From Deltaproteobacteria bacterium SG8_13 (GTDB lineage: Bacteria; Desulfobacterota; Desulfobacteria; Desulfobacterales; SG8-13), in assembly GCA_001303025.1 (NCBI GenBank), contig LJNK01000029.1:1-55799 (forward strand): 55,799 bases of DNA, given 5' to 3'. The position numbers and the translations under genes are program-made. This document shows positions 54,607 to 55,799 of the stretch, in pieces; the stretch's first letter is position 1, and each line of letters opens with the position of its first letter. The notes under the pieces are model-generated. The model made no database searches, had not been told where the DNA came from, and saw only the letters and a program-made list of their open reading frames with translations.

Positions 54607-55311
54607 ATGAAAAAATCCACATTCTTTATTCTACGATTTATTATAGTCATTGTTTCTCTATTCATAATTTCAAACGCTACATTTGCTCAAACAGCAATCT
54701 CGAATATTTCAGAGGTAGAGTCAGCGGTTGTGGCAATTTGCCACACAGAGCCATTGCTGAAAAACCGTATTGGAACAGGATTTTTAGCTTCTCCCGACGG
54801 GATGGTTATCACCGCTGATCATGTAATTCATAATAGACGCAAGATTGTATATGACAGTTTATATTGCATTCGACCGAACTATCCCCATCACGAGAAATAT
54901 GAATTGGTTTTACTGAAGAGACTGCGCCGCGGGCACACGGGGCGAGATGTCGCAATACTGAAGATAAAGACTGAAAAAAGAGTTGATAAACTACCGTATC
55001 TATCCCTCGGTGAAACCTTTCAAACGGGTCAGCAGGTGGTGGTGGCAGGTTTTCCTAATGTTTTTAAAGCAATTTATTTATGGCCATTGTTTCGAAAAGG
55101 GTCCGTAAGTTCTATTCGTTATAAATACGAAGATGCTGATGTGGTCATTTTAGATATCAAGTCACTAAATGGTTACAGTGGTGCCCCAGTAATTGCCGAA
55201 AAAAGTTTGCACGTCATTGGCGTTATGAAAGGACAAAACATCAAATCATCTCCAGGAGATTTTTCGGTGGCCACCCCGATTAGTCAAACAGATATTGAAT
55301 TCCATAAGTAA
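54607..55311 (+). CDS. Secreted trypsin-like serine protease
   Basis: 234-residue chymotrypsin-fold (S1, DegP-like core) protease without PDZ domain. Signal peptide about residues 1-27 (ending TFAQ). Catalytic His in VITADHVIH (about residue 72), Asp in GRDVAILKI (about 115), Ser in LNGYSGAPVI (about 197). The Ser motif GYSGAP departs from the usual GNSGGP but keeps the nucleophile. Codon use is AT-biased compared with the rest of the window, suggesting acquisition. Substrate unknown; the small peptide gene is 157 bases upstream. Confidence 0.8.
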   Translation: MKKSTFFILRFIIVIVSLFIISNATFAQTAISNISEVESAVVAICHTEPLLKNRIGTGFLASPDGMVITADHVIHNRRKIVYDSLYCIRPNYPHHEKYELVLLKRLRRGHTGRDVAILKIKTEKRVDKLPYLSLGETFQTGQQVVVAGFPNVFKAIYLWPLFRKGSVSSIRYKYEDADVVILDIKSLNGYSGAPVIAEKSLHVIGVMKGQNIKSSPGDFSVATPISQTDIEFHK

Positions 55312-55340
55312 AATTCTTGGGTCAAAGATAGTAGAAGTAA

Positions 55341-55380
55341 AAAAAAGAGGCAGGGAATAAGATCCCCTGCCTTCTTTTAG
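55341..55380. terminator. Bidirectional terminator
   Basis: GGCAGGG / CCCTGCC stem flanked by A-rich and T-rich runs, T8 on the minus strand and TTCTTTT on the plus strand. It serves the protease (+) and the right-edge gene (-). Confidence 0.85.
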
Positions 55381-55422
55381 TAGAGTTTACTTAGTTCTTA
55401 AGCAAAGTAATCGGTTAAGCCT

Positions 55423-55785
55423 CTATGGACATGCGCATTTAAGATAACCACGTATAGAATATTTTATACACGGGGGGCAGGTGCATTGCTGAACTTGGGT
55501 ATCCAACACGGACTTGTCGATCAAATGGTCCGTATAACTTGCTGCAATTGTACCTCCCCCGTTGAAAAGTGCATCCAAGTATTCTTGAGGAGGAACGTCC
55601 AACGTCTGGTCACAGGCTTCCGAAGCTATTGGTGTGCCCGTGTAAATGGGATTCTCCAGCTCATATGGAGGGTCATAAGGTTCAAATTCTACCCAATTAA
55701 TAGAATCTACATCTGTACAGTCCCCACTTGCTGGCAACTGAGCATACCAGGCGTCAGTGATGCATTTTGTTAATACGTTTTGCAT
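55423..55785 (-). CDS. Hypothetical cysteine-rich protein, possibly 5' truncated by the window edge
   Basis: At least 120 residues, not recognised. It is acidic, with many Pro/Tyr/Asp (VEFEPYDPPYELENPIY), ends in a Cys-rich tail QQCTCPPCIKYSIRGYLKCACP, and has further Cys near residues 8, 23 and 59. The Cys pairs suggest disulfides or metal binding, hence perhaps an exported protein. The ATG at 55785 may be internal, since the frame is open to the right edge and no signal peptide is seen. Confidence 0.55.
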   Translation of the reverse strand: MQNVLTKCITDAWYAQLPASGDCTDVDSINWVEFEPYDPPYELENPIYTGTPIASEACDQTLDVPPQEYLDALFNGGGTIAASYTDHLIDKSVLDTQVQQCTCPPCIKYSIRGYLKCACP

Positions 55786-55799
55786 GGTTTTGAGACAAA

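Overview
The window reads as a chromosomal segment of a GC-rich, anaerobic, sulfate-reducing bacterium of the Desulfobacterota, most like the Desulfobacteria (Desulfosarcina/Desulfococcus type). This rests on gene content: sat, aprBA and qmoABC (the cytoplasmic sulfate-to-sulfite pathway), a periplasmic NiFe(Se)-type hydrogenase with hyp maturation genes, and a YkgJ cysteine-cluster gene set. No database search was possible, so the taxon is inference.

Layout. (1) 1-14.9 kb: an edge-truncated TIM-barrel sugar isomerase and an AlkD-like repair protein on the + strand. Then comes a long minus-strand translation and RNA-processing block: rimP-nusA-infB-DUF503-rbfA-nrnA-like-truB-rpsO-pnp-M16 peptidase-dut-MBL hydrolase, followed by a siroheme/ferredoxin protein. 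(2) 15.0-16.4 kb: tRNA-Gly(CCC), a candidate structured RNA with its own promoter, and a membrane class III adenylate cyclase. (3) 16.4-21.7 kb: infC-rpmI-rplT-pheS-pheT-merR on the minus strand; infC appears to begin at an AUA codon. (4) 22-26.2 kb: a FecR-domain protein, an HsdR-N-like protein and three YkgJ paralogues. (5) 26.2-36 kb: energy core, with aprBA and qmoABC on + and sat convergent on -, and strong terminators between them. (6) 36-38 kb: a PilZ-like protein, tRNA-Ser(GCU), tRNA-Ser(UGA) and an acidic hypothetical protein. (7) 38-47.5 kb: hydrogenase operon hysB-hysA-hysD-hypC-hypF-hypD-hypE-apbE. (8) 47.7-53.6 kb: a signalling cluster with an HD phosphohydrolase, a CHASE2 adenylate cyclase, an outer-membrane protein and a PilZ/cNMP-binding/Ser-Thr kinase fusion. 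(9) 53.6-55.8 kb: an AT-rich tail with a small peptide, a secreted trypsin-like protease and an edge-truncated cysteine-rich protein, probably acquired.

How it works together. Sat activates sulfate to APS, AprBA reduces APS to sulfite, and QmoABC couples this step to the menaquinone pool. The exported hydrogenase feeds H2-derived electrons, and hypCFDE plus the HysD protease build its active site.

The most unusual observation is in hysA. The second cysteine codon of the N-terminal CxxC metal-binding motif is TGA. A perfect 8-bp hairpin follows at the spacing expected of a bacterial SECIS element, while the C-terminal motif, where known [NiFeSe] enzymes carry selenocysteine, has ordinary Cys codons. 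The same gene also has a one-base frameshift near its 3' end, and the CHASE2 cyclase has another. Sequencing error therefore has to be excluded before either gene is called unusual or broken.
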